Made by a program: the position numbers and the translations under genes
Assembly: GCA_964401835.1 (NCBI GenBank)
Contig: CAYNZP010000003.1
Span: 1-64,000 of the forward strand
Origin: CAYNZP01 sp964401835
GTDB lineage: Bacteria; Planctomycetota; Phycisphaerae; SM23-33
Length of the DNA stretch: 64,000 bases
Reading direction: 5' to 3'
Shown: positions 33,953 to 43,410 of the stretch, one piece after another
How positions within the stretch are numbered: position 1 is the stretch's first letter
Layout: every line of letters begins with the position of its first letter
The notes under the pieces: model-generated
Databases searched by the model: none
The model's input: the letters and a program-made list of their open reading frames with translations, nothing else
Told to the model about the DNA's origin: nothing

Positions 33953-34959
33953 TTAATAAAAACCTCTACGTCCAGAATATCACGCACCGACTCAAGCGAG
34001 CCGAACTTCAAAACCAAGGCTGATAATATCACAAAGCAGATTATAACCAGCCAGAGGACTTTATCCTTCAAGACAACCGAAATGGGATCGCCCATGCCAG
34101 CGAGTCTTGTCAGGAGGTTATACCTGAACATGCCATAGACGACCAGTGGGATGGTCCAAACCATATGGGCGGAACCGACATGCCTGATTGTCCGTGGCGC
34201 GAGGCAATAGAGGGTGTAAGTCAAAATCGCAAGAGCAGCTGAAACAGTAAGCATGTGTTCAAGATTGCTCGGGGTATAAGCCCGAAGCGGCCGGCGTATA
34301 TCCCCGGCTGTCTCTGCCGGAAGTTCGGTAACTTCGCTTCTACGCTTGGCGAATGCGATAAACAGACACAGCGTAAAGGTGCAAACAACTAGCCATGGGC
34401 TCACCGGTACGGCGATCGCAGCCGCACCAGCCATCGCCCTTAAAACAAAACCGAATGCCACGACAATTACGTCTACAATCGGATGCGATTTCAGCCAAAC
34501 TGAATAAAGCAAATGTGATACGACATAAGCACCTGCCCATACCGCAAAACCTGATCCATGCAACGGCAGGTCCGGGTTGTATCTTTGCCTGACAATTCCA
34601 AATGTTATCGCTCCTGCTATAAGTAGGAGAAAAATCGCTCCAGCCAAAGCAGTCCCGACAGAAAGCCTGCCCGCCGCGACAGGCCTGGATGACTTTTGCG
34701 GATGAAGAGCGTCCTTGTTACGGTCACAAACGTCATTTATCAGATAAACCGCACTGCTGAGAAGACAAAAACAAATAAAACCAGCCAAACAGAACAACCA
34801 GTCGTTTAAATTCGTAAATCTTCCAGAAAACAGCAGCGGTGCAATTACGAATGAGTTTTTTATCCAGTGCGGGATGCGCATGGCCTCAACAAATGCCAAA
34901 AGGCCGGTTCGTCCGGATTTTTTTTGTATTTGCCTTTGTATTGTTTCCTGTGAATTCAA
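33949..34959 (-). CDS. UbiA-family prenyltransferase (decaprenyl-phosphate phosphoribosyltransferase-like)
   Basis: A 336-residue integral membrane enzyme with about eight helices. Its first Asp-rich motif is NDVCDRNKD (about 75-83), and MRIPHWIKNSFVIAPLLFSG near the N-terminus is typical of the actinobacterial DPPR-synthase-like branch that puts ribose phosphate on polyprenyl phosphate. Generic UbiA enzymes instead prenylate aromatic rings, and the aromatic-acid pattern is absent here. With the coupled epimerase it probably makes a polyprenyl-linked sugar for cell-envelope glycans. The product assignment is inference. Confidence 0.8.
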   Translation of the reverse strand: MNSQETIQRQIQKKSGRTGLLAFVEAMRIPHWIKNSFVIAPLLFSGRFTNLNDWLFCLAGFICFCLLSSAVYLINDVCDRNKDALHPQKSSRPVAAGRLSVGTALAGAIFLLLIAGAITFGIVRQRYNPDLPLHGSGFAVWAGAYVVSHLLYSVWLKSHPIVDVIVVAFGFVLRAMAGAAAIAVPVSPWLVVCTFTLCLFIAFAKRRSEVTELPAETAGDIRRPLRAYTPSNLEHMLTVSAALAILTYTLYCLAPRTIRHVGSAHMVWTIPLVVYGMFRYNLLTRLAGMGDPISVVLKDKVLWLVIICFVILSALVLKFGSLESVRDILDVEVFIK

Positions 34960-35119
34960 AATACGGTCTTCCTTAAAGTTTATTCATGTAAGTTTTTATA
35001 CTGACTTTTTGTGCCCGTCGTTCGGCAATCTTGCCGATAACAGCTTTAATATTTCATATTACCAACACAACCCGCCACCAGAGGGTTGAGACCCAGAAAA
35101 GGCTTCAAAACCAAGGCTG

Positions 35120-36685
35120 ATGTTTACGAAAAAAACGATTGCCAAAAATATTATGACTGAATTACCTGATTTATATCGACACAATGAGCCCAGGACCTCC
35201 ATAAAAGGGCTGTGGTTCATTACGCTGGCTGTTTTTTCGCTGCTTTATCTGGCAACCTGTCAGCGTGGCGTGAGCTGGCAGGACAGCGGGATGTTTCAAT
35301 GGCGCGTTCTTGAAGGAGATTACAGCGGCGAGCTTGGCTTGGCGCTGGCTCATCCGCTTTACATTGCAGCCGGCAAGTTACTCGAGCTGATCCCGGTTGG
35401 TTCTTTCACACTTCGGCTTAACTTTTTCAGCGGCCTGGGCATGGCTGTGGCGCTTGCGAACCTCTCAGCTGTTATCGCCCTTGTTAGCAATCGACGCTGG
35501 ATAGGCTTTGCAACAGCGGTAATGCTGGGAGTTTGCCACACGGTCTGGTGGCTTTCAACTGTCGCGGAAGTTTACACATGGAGCGCAGCCGGCCTGACTG
35601 CTGAGATTTGGATTGTCGTATTACTGCTGATAAAACCCAGCTGGCAGAAGCTCGCGCTTTTGGCATTTATCAGCGGTCTGGGGCTTTGCATTCACAATTT
35701 TGCTTTGCTTCCGCTGCCGGTTTATCTGGTTTTGGCAACAGTCCTTATCGTCAGGAAAAAACTTCCGGTCTGGTCGCTTGCAGCCGCGGCTGGGTGCTAT
35801 CTTTTAGGTTCCGGCCTTTATATAGCAATGATTATCGAACTGGCAGTTCGAAGCGGTTCGCTGGTTGGCGCTATTGGTTCAGCCTTATTTGGCGATTACC
35901 AAGCCAAAGTCATAAATGTCGCCGACACCTCAAAACATTTCAAAGCAAACATCACTCTGGCTGGATTAAACTTCGTGAATTTCCTGCTCCCGCTGGCGAT
36001 TGTCGGCTGGGTGAGTATGAAGCGACGCATTGGAATCGGCCTGACTGCAACTTTGATAGCAATTACGTTTATCGAGTTCCTGTTCGTTTTGCGATATCCG
36101 GTTCCCGACCAATTCACATTCCTGCTGCCAACGCTGGCGATGTTCGCGTTAGCCGCCGGTGTGGGAGTCTGGCACTTGGCCGAAATGGGTAAAAAGTGGC
36201 GCAGAGTCGCAATAATCGCCTGTTTGCTTTCGATTGCGATGCCGCCAATATTCTATGCCGTCGGGCCAGCTCTGGTGCGATGTGCCAAACTCGAGCCTGA
36301 ACGGCAACGGCAATTGCCCTTCCGGGACGAATTAAATTACTGGTTGGTTCCCTGGAAGCATAATGAAAATTCGGCAGAGCTTTTTGCATCGGCAGCTCTT
36401 GAGCAGGCCCGTCCAGAAGGAGTGATAATCGCAGACAGCACCTCGCTGTTTCCGCTGCTTCTCGTTAATGACCGAGACAACATCGCCCCAAAGGTTCAGA
36501 TCGTTCAGAATGACAAGGCCGAGGAAAAATACTCAGCCGACCCGGCGACCTTCCGAAAGGAACTGGGCCTTCAAAAACTTTTCATAGTAGCCCCAGAGCC
36601 CGGCCATGCACCTGAAGGAATATTGGCCGAATGCACGTTCAGCCGTAGCGAGGACGAAGTTTTATACAACGCCGTCTGGCCGTAA
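35120..36685 (+). CDS. DUF2723-like membrane protein (GT-C type)
   Basis: A 521-residue multi-pass protein with about eleven membrane helices (from 30 to 400). The segment RGVSWQDSGMFQWRVLEGDYSGELGLALAHPLYI (split at about 50-85) matches the DUF2723 pattern of Asp in the first loop followed by an HPL/HP motif, as in the PMT-like lipid-linked-sugar transferases. The C-terminal region (about 420-521) is soluble, with EGVIIADSTSLFPLLLVN. It would transfer sugar from a polyprenyl carrier on the periplasmic side. ATG 35153 is an alternative start. The gene is divergent from the UbiA-type gene, and its own substrate is unknown. Confidence 0.75.
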   Translation: MFTKKTIAKNIMTELPDLYRHNEPRTSIKGLWFITLAVFSLLYLATCQRGVSWQDSGMFQWRVLEGDYSGELGLALAHPLYIAAGKLLELIPVGSFTLRLNFFSGLGMAVALANLSAVIALVSNRRWIGFATAVMLGVCHTVWWLSTVAEVYTWSAAGLTAEIWIVVLLLIKPSWQKLALLAFISGLGLCIHNFALLPLPVYLVLATVLIVRKKLPVWSLAAAAGCYLLGSGLYIAMIIELAVRSGSLVGAIGSALFGDYQAKVINVADTSKHFKANITLAGLNFVNFLLPLAIVGWVSMKRRIGIGLTATLIAITFIEFLFVLRYPVPDQFTFLLPTLAMFALAAGVGVWHLAEMGKKWRRVAIIACLLSIAMPPIFYAVGPALVRCAKLEPERQRQLPFRDELNYWLVPWKHNENSAELFASAALEQARPEGVIIADSTSLFPLLLVNDRDNIAPKVQIVQNDKAEEKYSADPATFRKELGLQKLFIVAPEPGHAPEGILAECTFSRSEDEVLYNAVWP

Positions 36686-36836
36686 TTCCATGGAAAAAAA
36701 CTGAACTATCTCGAGATATAAATAGTACTTATAATTAAGGTTCCAGACGGATTTTCACGAGGTTTTTTAAAACAAACATTTGCCAGTAAGGCAATTATAT
36801 GAATAATCTCTGAACACTTTAGTTGGCCGATTCGTG

Positions 36837-36842
36837 TATAAT
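36837..36842 (+). promoter_or_regulatory. -10 element of the TPR-like protein gene
   Basis: An exact TATAAT lies 20 bases before the ATG. The -35 is weak (a TGAACA-like word near 36811 has a long spacer), so either an activator is needed or the site is spurious. Confidence 0.45.
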
Positions 36843-36862
36843 AGTAGTGAGAAGGTCAGGAT

Positions 36863-37936
36863 ATGAGCCGTATTTTCACCTCAAAGCACATCCTGGTAGT
36901 TTTGCTCATTTTTGCCATCACCCTGATTGGCGAGGGGAAAGTGTACGCACAGTCCCGAAAAGGCGTTAGATTTTCTTCCCCAGGACGCATTGCTCGAACC
37001 GGCACGTCAGCTACGCGGAGTTTTACTTCTTATTCTTTCGGTGTTGGCGGACTTAAACAACCAAAAGCAAACAGCAGCGCAAGTGTCTTAAGTTCTTCAA
37101 TTTCTACTTCAGGTGGATTTAAAATCAGCAGAGGTTCAGTTAGCAGCTCTACCCCGGGCTTGTCAGCAATTCCGGGAAAAGCGAAAGCCTCCGGAACCAG
37201 GATTTACAATCCGCAAGCAAACCTTATCAGTGAAGCCAGAGGCAGCTTTTCAGGAATAAATGCCACCAGCAAATCTACGCTTTCAGCCTCGACAGCCTAT
37301 GTGGAATCTTTAACCATAGAATCCGAAACAAATCTCTCGCAGGAAGTTGAAGTAATTACCTCCCTGGTTCCCCCAAATCCGGGAATTTATACGGACTACA
37401 TGAAAAAGGCTGAGCGTTTATTCCGGCGTGGAAGGTATTTTGACGCATTGAATGAATATAACCTGGCCTATTATATTGGGCCAACAGCTCCGGAAACACT
37501 TCTCAGTATGGTTCATACAAATTTTGCCATGGGCCAATATCGTTCTGCAGCCCAATATTTACAAAGAACAATCAAGTATCTGCCTGAATTACCATTAGCT
37601 CCCCTTAAACCAAAGGGCTTTTACCAGGATCCTCTGCAATACTTGGAACAATTTCTCAGGTTCCAAACTTATCTCGATGATAAATCCATTCCTGATGCCG
37701 CCGGCTATCTGCTGTTAGCATACTATCGCTGGTTCGATGACGACGTGGAAGCAACCAAACAATCGCTTTCCTATGCCCTGGGAGCTACTGATAACCCTGA
37801 AGTAATCGAAGCTATCGAAACTTTCTGGAGCGGCATGGTCGCTACAGGCAAAGTGGAAGGCGAGTTAATCCCAATAAACACAAACGAAGAAAAGGAAAAC
37901 TTGAATTCAAAGGAGACGATGGATGCCGAAGGTTAG
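36863..37936 (+). CDS. Secreted TPR-like repeat protein
   Basis: A 357-residue protein. A signal peptide (about 10-30, ending VYA) is followed by a Ser/Thr/Gly-rich, low-complexity region (about 30-160), then a helical domain (175-335) with TPR-like pairs (YMKKAERLFRRGRYFDALNEY, then TNFAMGQYRSAAQYLQRTI). The Ser-rich region could be a linker or be glycosylated. It sits at the start of the polysaccharide locus, with a perfect TATAAT-like -10 (36837-36842) and AGGTCAGGAT upstream of the ATG. The function is unknown; it may scaffold an envelope complex. Confidence 0.7.
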   Translation: MSRIFTSKHILVVLLIFAITLIGEGKVYAQSRKGVRFSSPGRIARTGTSATRSFTSYSFGVGGLKQPKANSSASVLSSSISTSGGFKISRGSVSSSTPGLSAIPGKAKASGTRIYNPQANLISEARGSFSGINATSKSTLSASTAYVESLTIESETNLSQEVEVITSLVPPNPGIYTDYMKKAERLFRRGRYFDALNEYNLAYYIGPTAPETLLSMVHTNFAMGQYRSAAQYLQRTIKYLPELPLAPLKPKGFYQDPLQYLEQFLRFQTYLDDKSIPDAAGYLLLAYYRWFDDDVEATKQSLSYALGATDNPEVIEAIETFWSGMVATGKVEGELIPINTNEEKENLNSKETMDAEG

Positions 37937-37969
37937 GAGAACTGATTTGGTTTTAATTGGAGGTTTCAT

Positions 37970-38074
37970 TTGAGTGAGACCCATTTCCCTATCAGGCCAG
38001 AAAACGTCAGATTAAACACGATTGCCATTATTAACGTTCCCGAATATAATCGCTTAAATTTATTACAAAACTGA
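37970..38074 (+). CDS. Possible small ORF with a strong ribosome-binding site
   Basis: A 34-codon frame begins at TTG 37970, 6 bases after GGAGG, between the TPR protein gene and the dehydratase gene. It reads MSETHFPIRPENVRL and ends LNLLQN. The ribosome-binding site is better than that of most genes here, but the length and absence of family features leave it uncertain. It may be a leader peptide or the remnant of a gene. Confidence 0.25.
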   Translation: MSETHFPIRPENVRLNTIAIINVPEYNRLNLLQN

Positions 38075-38194
38075 AGGATTATACACTTACCGTCGATCCA
38101 GTTAAGCATATTGCTATTATGCTGTTAGACTCATTATTTACTTTTCTAAAGAGGATAAATAAAAATAGCTATCTCATCCGAAAAAAATGGAAAA

Positions 38195-40168
38195 TTGTCG
38201 TGGCTTTACGGATTATCCTTTCGCAGCCGCTTAGTTATTAACATTGCAGTCCATTCTGCCCTTTTCTTTCTGGCATTACTCATGGCCTACCTTTTGTGGT
38301 TTGATGCAGGCCCAGAATCCGTGGAGAGGGAAGATTGGTTCCTGCGTTCATTCGTGAAGTGTTTGCCGTTTTTCATTCTACTTAAACTTACCATCTTTGG
38401 AAAAATGAAGCTTTTCCGTAGTGGCTGGGAATACTCAGGAATAAGGGACATTGCAAATATTTTGCTGGCTTGTTGGTATTTTGTCCTCATATCTTTCATG
38501 ATGATCATAATCTTTTCGTACATCCCAAAAGCTTCCGACAAGTTCGTCCCCTATCTCGGAACCTATTTTGGGCGTTTCCCAAAGGGTGTACTTGTTCTTG
38601 ACTTTCTTGCAAGTGTATTTCTGGTCTGTGTTGCCAGGCTTGGAATCAGACTTTATCAGGAAGAACTGCGCCCGATATCGGCCGAAGGTGTCAAGCGGGT
38701 CTTGATCGTAGGTGCGGGTAACGCAGCAGAAAATGTCATACGTGAAATTCACCGAATGAAGGTCGAGCGTTATCGACCTGTTGGTATTGTCGATGACGAT
38801 CCCGCCAAGAAGGGAATATTCATACACGGTGTTGCGGTGCTTGGCCAAACCAGTGAAATGAGGCAAATATGCGAGGATGAAGAGGTAGAGGAAATCATTA
38901 TCGCAATGCCGACCGCTAATCAAAAGGAACTCCGCCAGGTTATCGACCTTTGCACTGGCACGAAGTTAAAGTTCCAGTCGTTGCCAGGTGTTGGAGATCT
39001 AATCGACGGGCGAGTTACCGTATCACAAATCCGTCCTGTTGACATTAATGACCTCCTCGGCCGAGATGTAGTGGATCTGGATTGCGAAGCAATCGCAAGG
39101 TTCATCCGTGACCGCCGAGTACTTATCACTGGTGCAGGTGGTAGCATCGGTTCCGAGATGTGCCGACAGATCTGCAATTTCAAACCGACCAAACTCATTC
39201 TTGTCGAACAGGCGGAAAATCCCCTGTTTGAAATTGAAAACGAATTAAATGCTTCCCACCCTGATATCCCGATCGAACCATGCGTAGCCGACATCTACGA
39301 TCGCGAGCGAATTTTTGCCCTGTGGGAAGAACAATCTCCTGAGGTGGTTATCCACGCAGCGGCTCACAAGCACGTTCCGCTCATGGAGCGTAACCCTTGC
39401 GAAGCGATCAAAAACAACATACTCGGCACGAGAAATGTTGCCGACGCTTCCTGTAAGTTTGCAGTGAATGAATTCGTGATGATTTCGACCGACAAGGCGG
39501 TTAATCCATCATCGGTTATGGGGGCCTCCAAGCGTATCGCTGAAATATACACCCAGACCCTTAATGGGCGGGAAGGCTGTAAGACACAGTTCAAGGCGGT
39601 GCGATTCGGTAACGTCCTTGGCTCTGCCGGCTCGGTGGTACCGACATTCCGCAAGCAGATCGCTGCGGGCGGCCCTGTCCGTGTTACGCACCCCGAGATG
39701 ACACGATACTTCATGACGATACCTGAAGCTGCCCAATTGGTGCTTCAAGCCGCTTCTACCGGCACAGGCGGCCAGATATACCTTCTGGATATGGGCGAGC
39801 CGGTAAAGATTGTGGACCTTGCCAAGCAGATGATCACGCTTAGCGGTTTCAGGCCGGGCGAAGATATAGACATTGTCTTTTCCGGAACCAGGCCGGGCGA
39901 AAAACTCTTCGAAGAACTACGTACTGATGGCGAAGATATCGAGCCTACAGTCCACTCGAAGATTCTTATATGGCAGTCGCGGCCAAACGAATGGGAGCAG
40001 ATTACTCAGACTCTCCGAAAACTGGAAGACCTCCAGAATAGCCCCGATGGCGATAAGATAATCGATGTCATCCGCGAGATAGTTCCAGAATATGAACCGC
40101 AAAACAGGCATGTCCTGAATGGCGACCAAGGCCAGGCAGATCAAGAACCTGTGACAACAAGCCCCTGA
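38195..40168 (+). CDS. FlaA1/WbpM-type membrane nucleotide-sugar 4,6-dehydratase
   Basis: A 657-residue inner-membrane protein of the polysaccharide biosynthesis CapD/FlaA1 family. Four N-terminal helices (about 15-155) precede a first Rossmann-like region (GAGNAAENVIREI, about 170) and the catalytic SDR domain with ITGAGGSIGSE (about 312). The catalytic segment STDKAVNPSSVMGASKR (about 430) contains Met in place of Tyr, as in WbpM-type enzymes. It likely converts UDP-GlcNAc to the 4-keto-6-deoxy sugar used for N-acetylated amino-sugars. The start is unclear: TTG 38195 lacks a ribosome-binding site, whereas AAAGAGGA at 38149 precedes an ATA at 38159/38165 in the same frame. The PLP aminotransferase gene follows after 31 bases. 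Confidence 0.88.
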   Translation: MSWLYGLSFRSRLVINIAVHSALFFLALLMAYLLWFDAGPESVEREDWFLRSFVKCLPFFILLKLTIFGKMKLFRSGWEYSGIRDIANILLACWYFVLISFMMIIIFSYIPKASDKFVPYLGTYFGRFPKGVLVLDFLASVFLVCVARLGIRLYQEELRPISAEGVKRVLIVGAGNAAENVIREIHRMKVERYRPVGIVDDDPAKKGIFIHGVAVLGQTSEMRQICEDEEVEEIIIAMPTANQKELRQVIDLCTGTKLKFQSLPGVGDLIDGRVTVSQIRPVDINDLLGRDVVDLDCEAIARFIRDRRVLITGAGGSIGSEMCRQICNFKPTKLILVEQAENPLFEIENELNASHPDIPIEPCVADIYDRERIFALWEEQSPEVVIHAAAHKHVPLMERNPCEAIKNNILGTRNVADASCKFAVNEFVMISTDKAVNPSSVMGASKRIAEIYTQTLNGREGCKTQFKAVRFGNVLGSAGSVVPTFRKQIAAGGPVRVTHPEMTRYFMTIPEAAQLVLQAASTGTGGQIYLLDMGEPVKIVDLAKQMITLSGFRPGEDIDIVFSGTRPGEKLFEELRTDGEDIEPTVHSKILIWQSRPNEWEQITQTLRKLEDLQNSPDGDKIIDVIREIVPEYEPQNRHVLNGDQGQADQEPVTTSP

Positions 40169-40199
40169 GCCGATACCAAAACAAAACCGGAGAATAGCA

Positions 40200-41327
40200 T
40201 TGACCAAAGATTCTATACCCCTTTCTAACCCCGACATCACTGAGGCGGAGATAAAGGCGGTTACAGATGTTTTATATACCGACCGTCTCAGCATAGGCCC
40301 GAAGATTGAGCAGTTCGAAGCCGCCGTCGCTCAGCATGCCGGCAGAAAATATGGCATTGGCGTTAACAGTGGAACAAGCGGGCTGCACCTATGCGTTAAA
40401 TCGCTCGGAATCGGCGAAGGTGACGAAGTAATAACTTCTCCGTTCAGCTTTGTCGCTACAACAAACTGCCTTCTCTTTGAGAGGGCCAAGCCGGTTTTCG
40501 TTGATATCGACCCCGAATGCTACAATTTGGACCCGGATGCAATCGAAGCTGCCATCACGCCGAAAACAAAGGCAATCCTGCCAGTCGAAGTGTTTGGCAA
40601 CATGGCCCACTTTGATAAATATGAACAAATCGCAAAGAAACACAATCTCCTGTTACTTGAAGACTGCTGCGAAGCTCTCGGCGGAAAATTAGATGGCCGC
40701 CCTGCCGGCAACTTCGGCGAGTGCGGAGTATTTGCCTTCTATCCCAATAAGCAGATTACAACCGGCGAAGGCGGGTTGATCGTAACAGACCGGGAAGATA
40801 TCCGGGACATGTGCGTATCACTCCGCAACCAGGGCCGGGCGACCGAAGCATGGCTCAGTCACGCCCGTCTCGGATATAACTATCGGATGAGCGAGATAAA
40901 CGCCGCCCTCGGAAAGGCCCAGGCTGACAGACTTCCTGAAATCGTGCAAAAAAGACGCGAAGCCGCCCAGAAATACAACGAAGCCCTCGCCGATATTGAG
41001 GAAATCTCAACACCCCCGATGGCCCAGCCGGAATCCGCAAGCTGGTTTGTCTATGTAATTCGCCTCTCTGACAAATTCAGCAAACAGGACCGCGACGAAA
41101 TCATCCAGAAACTCAGAGATGATGGCATCGGATGCAGCAATTATTTCGTGCCGATTCACACCCAGCCGTACATTATGGAAATGCTGGGCACCAACGAAGG
41201 CGATTATCCACTCACAGAAAGCATCGCAACCAGGACTATCGCCCTGCCATTTTTTGCAAATCTGACACAAGAACAGGTAAATCGTGTTAAAGATGCTTTG
41301 AAAAAGGCTATTTCATCTCTTGACTGA
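40200..41327 (+). CDS. DegT/DnrJ/EryC1/StrS aminotransferase
   Basis: This 375-residue PLP enzyme should aminate a 4-keto nucleotide sugar, probably the product of the upstream dehydratase. The catalytic Lys lies in FYPNKQITTGEGG (about 184), and VNSGTSGLHLC holds the cofactor phosphate site. DCCEALGGKLDGRPAG carries the conserved Asp. Start TTG 40200 has GGAGAA 11 bases upstream. The gene lies 31 bases after the dehydratase and 12 bases before the heparinase-like gene, so the three are likely one operon. PglE-like or similar products are possible. Confidence 0.9.
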   Translation: MTKDSIPLSNPDITEAEIKAVTDVLYTDRLSIGPKIEQFEAAVAQHAGRKYGIGVNSGTSGLHLCVKSLGIGEGDEVITSPFSFVATTNCLLFERAKPVFVDIDPECYNLDPDAIEAAITPKTKAILPVEVFGNMAHFDKYEQIAKKHNLLLLEDCCEALGGKLDGRPAGNFGECGVFAFYPNKQITTGEGGLIVTDREDIRDMCVSLRNQGRATEAWLSHARLGYNYRMSEINAALGKAQADRLPEIVQKRREAAQKYNEALADIEEISTPPMAQPESASWFVYVIRLSDKFSKQDRDEIIQKLRDDGIGCSNYFVPIHTQPYIMEMLGTNEGDYPLTESIATRTIALPFFANLTQEQVNRVKDALKKAISSLD

Positions 41328-41339
41328 TTAATAAAGAAT

Positions 41340-43382
41340 ATGAATTTATTTGGAAGGCTTTGGTGGACTGCGAAGGGAGTTAACTGGCGAAACCTTCCCC
41401 GCAGACTTTTGCAGTCATGGCGTATAAGGTCCGGCCTGTTGCGTAAGCGACTCGACCCGGATGCCTTTTCAAATGCCGTCTTCGAATCTGAGTATGATTT
41501 CACACCGGAAGATCAAAGCAGCCTTTGGCGCCAAAAAACCCGGCGTTTCTTTGCCATTCCCAGCGCAGATGACCTTCAAAAATGCACGGACGGCCAACAA
41601 GTCGATGAGGCTGCGGAAAAGGCATTGGCGGGCGAGTATCTATTTTTCAACCACTGGTTTGGCAACCTCGGTTGGCCGCCAAACTTTAATCGCGACCCAG
41701 TCAATGACATAGATTGGCCCGCTGGTGAACATTGGCTGGGAACAGCCCGTTCTGGGCCGCCCAGAGACGACATTAAGCTGGTCTGGGAGGCATCAAGATT
41801 TTCGCTTGCTTACCATTTCGCAAGGGCCTATGTCCGTAGCAGTGACAAGAAATGGGCAAACAGTTTTTGGGAAATGTTCGATGCATGGATTGAACAGAAC
41901 CCGCCTCAGATGACAGTTGCGTGGGGCTGTGGCCAGGAGATAACATTCAGGCTTATGGCGATGATATTCGCAGCTATCGCCACGCTCAAAAGCTCAGCTG
42001 CGACTGATGAAAGACTCTATGCATTATCTCGGTTCGCATGGCAATCCGGCAAACATATCGACATCAACATTAACCAGGCCAGGATGCAGGGAAACAACCA
42101 CGCACTGAGCGAGGCGGTGTGCGTTTGGACAATCGGCCTGCTTTTCCCGGAATTCAAAGAATCGGGCAAATGGCGCGACCTGGGAGCCAAGGTCTTAGCT
42201 TGCGAAACCCGGCGACAGATTTATAACGACGGTTCTTACGTTCAGCACAGTCTGAACTACCACCGTGTAATGATGGATGACCTCATCTGGGCAATTCGCC
42301 TGGGAGAAATAAATAACGCAGTGCTACCTAAGACGGTTCATGACAGGTTCGCACGTGCGGTTGGTTGGCTAAGAGAAATGGCCGATCCCGATTCCGGTCG
42401 TGTGCCGAATTACGGCTCAAATGATGGTGCATTGGTCCTTCCTCTCAGCAGTTGCGACTATCTCGACTACCGCCCCATCATTCAGGCAAGTCATTATCTC
42501 CTGCGTCGCCAACGTTTCTTCGAACCCGGCTGCTGGGATGAAAAAATGCTTTGGCTTTTCGGGGCCGAATCGCTCAATGCCCCAAAAACGTCCTCAGCAA
42601 AGCAGCCACAATTTGCTGCAAATGACGGCGGCTATTACATTCTCAGAGGCGACAAATCGCACGCCATGATCCGCTGCCACAGCTACAAGAACAGGCCAAG
42701 CCAAGCTGACATGCTACATCTGGACATCTGGCACGAAGGACAAAACGTTCTCCGTGACGCCGGCAGCTATCTTTACTACTGCCAAGAGCCCTGGAAGATG
42801 TACTTCCGCAACACAGCCGCGCACAACACAGTTGAGATCGACGGCTTGAACCAAATGGTCAAAGGGCCAAAATTCTTATGGTTCAATTGGGCAAAAGGAA
42901 ATTTGATAAGTTTTGGCTCTTCGAGTGACGGGAAAGCTGGTTATTTTGAAGGTAATCACCTCGGTTACAAAAGGCTTCCCGGCAAAGTCATTCACAGCCG
43001 CTCTGTTTGTCGGATTGAAGATTCATTTATTGTGAGCGATCAGATAACCGGGGCCGGCTCGCACAGAGTCGCACTTAATTGGCGGTTATGCCCTGCCGAT
43101 TGGAATCAAAGCGATAATTCCTTCTCGGCGGACCTCAATGACGAAAAGGTAACATTGAAGGTTTTGACCCTACATGGCCAATCATGCAATTTGGAGATGG
43201 TGGAGTCTTGGGAGTCTTTGTATTACGGCCAACGGACCCAATGTCCGGGAATTCGCCTGAGTTTAGAAGAAGCTTTGCCGGTCAGGTTTATAACGCTGAT
43301 AGATTTCAATGGCACTTTGGCCAGTATAAATTCCATAGATGATACCGATAGATTAATGAAAGAGAAAATTGATCTACTGTGA
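41340..43382 (+). CDS. Heparinase II/III-like (alginate lyase superfamily) protein
   Basis: A 680-residue polysaccharide lyase-like protein without a visible signal peptide. The N-terminal alpha/alpha-toroid domain (about 60-390) has the QNPPQMTVAWGCGQEI and NNHALSEAV motifs (the Asn/His pair) and SYVQHSLNYHRVMMD with the catalytic Tyr-His. The C-terminal beta-sandwich (about 420-670) contains DGGYYILRGDKSHAM, LDIWHEGQNVLRDAGSY and AAHNTVEIDG. Lyases of this family in polysaccharide loci (as in Wzy-type clusters) may act on the nascent polymer. The enzyme's substrate cannot be told. The gene sits within the EPS operon. Confidence 0.88.
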   Translation: MNLFGRLWWTAKGVNWRNLPRRLLQSWRIRSGLLRKRLDPDAFSNAVFESEYDFTPEDQSSLWRQKTRRFFAIPSADDLQKCTDGQQVDEAAEKALAGEYLFFNHWFGNLGWPPNFNRDPVNDIDWPAGEHWLGTARSGPPRDDIKLVWEASRFSLAYHFARAYVRSSDKKWANSFWEMFDAWIEQNPPQMTVAWGCGQEITFRLMAMIFAAIATLKSSAATDERLYALSRFAWQSGKHIDININQARMQGNNHALSEAVCVWTIGLLFPEFKESGKWRDLGAKVLACETRRQIYNDGSYVQHSLNYHRVMMDDLIWAIRLGEINNAVLPKTVHDRFARAVGWLREMADPDSGRVPNYGSNDGALVLPLSSCDYLDYRPIIQASHYLLRRQRFFEPGCWDEKMLWLFGAESLNAPKTSSAKQPQFAANDGGYYILRGDKSHAMIRCHSYKNRPSQADMLHLDIWHEGQNVLRDAGSYLYYCQEPWKMYFRNTAAHNTVEIDGLNQMVKGPKFLWFNWAKGNLISFGSSSDGKAGYFEGNHLGYKRLPGKVIHSRSVCRIEDSFIVSDQITGAGSHRVALNWRLCPADWNQSDNSFSADLNDEKVTLKVLTLHGQSCNLEMVESWESLYYGQRTQCPGIRLSLEEALPVRFITLIDFNGTLASINSIDDTDRLMKEKIDLL

Positions 43383-43410
43383 CAACTAACACCAGGAGAG
43401 TTATTTGACA

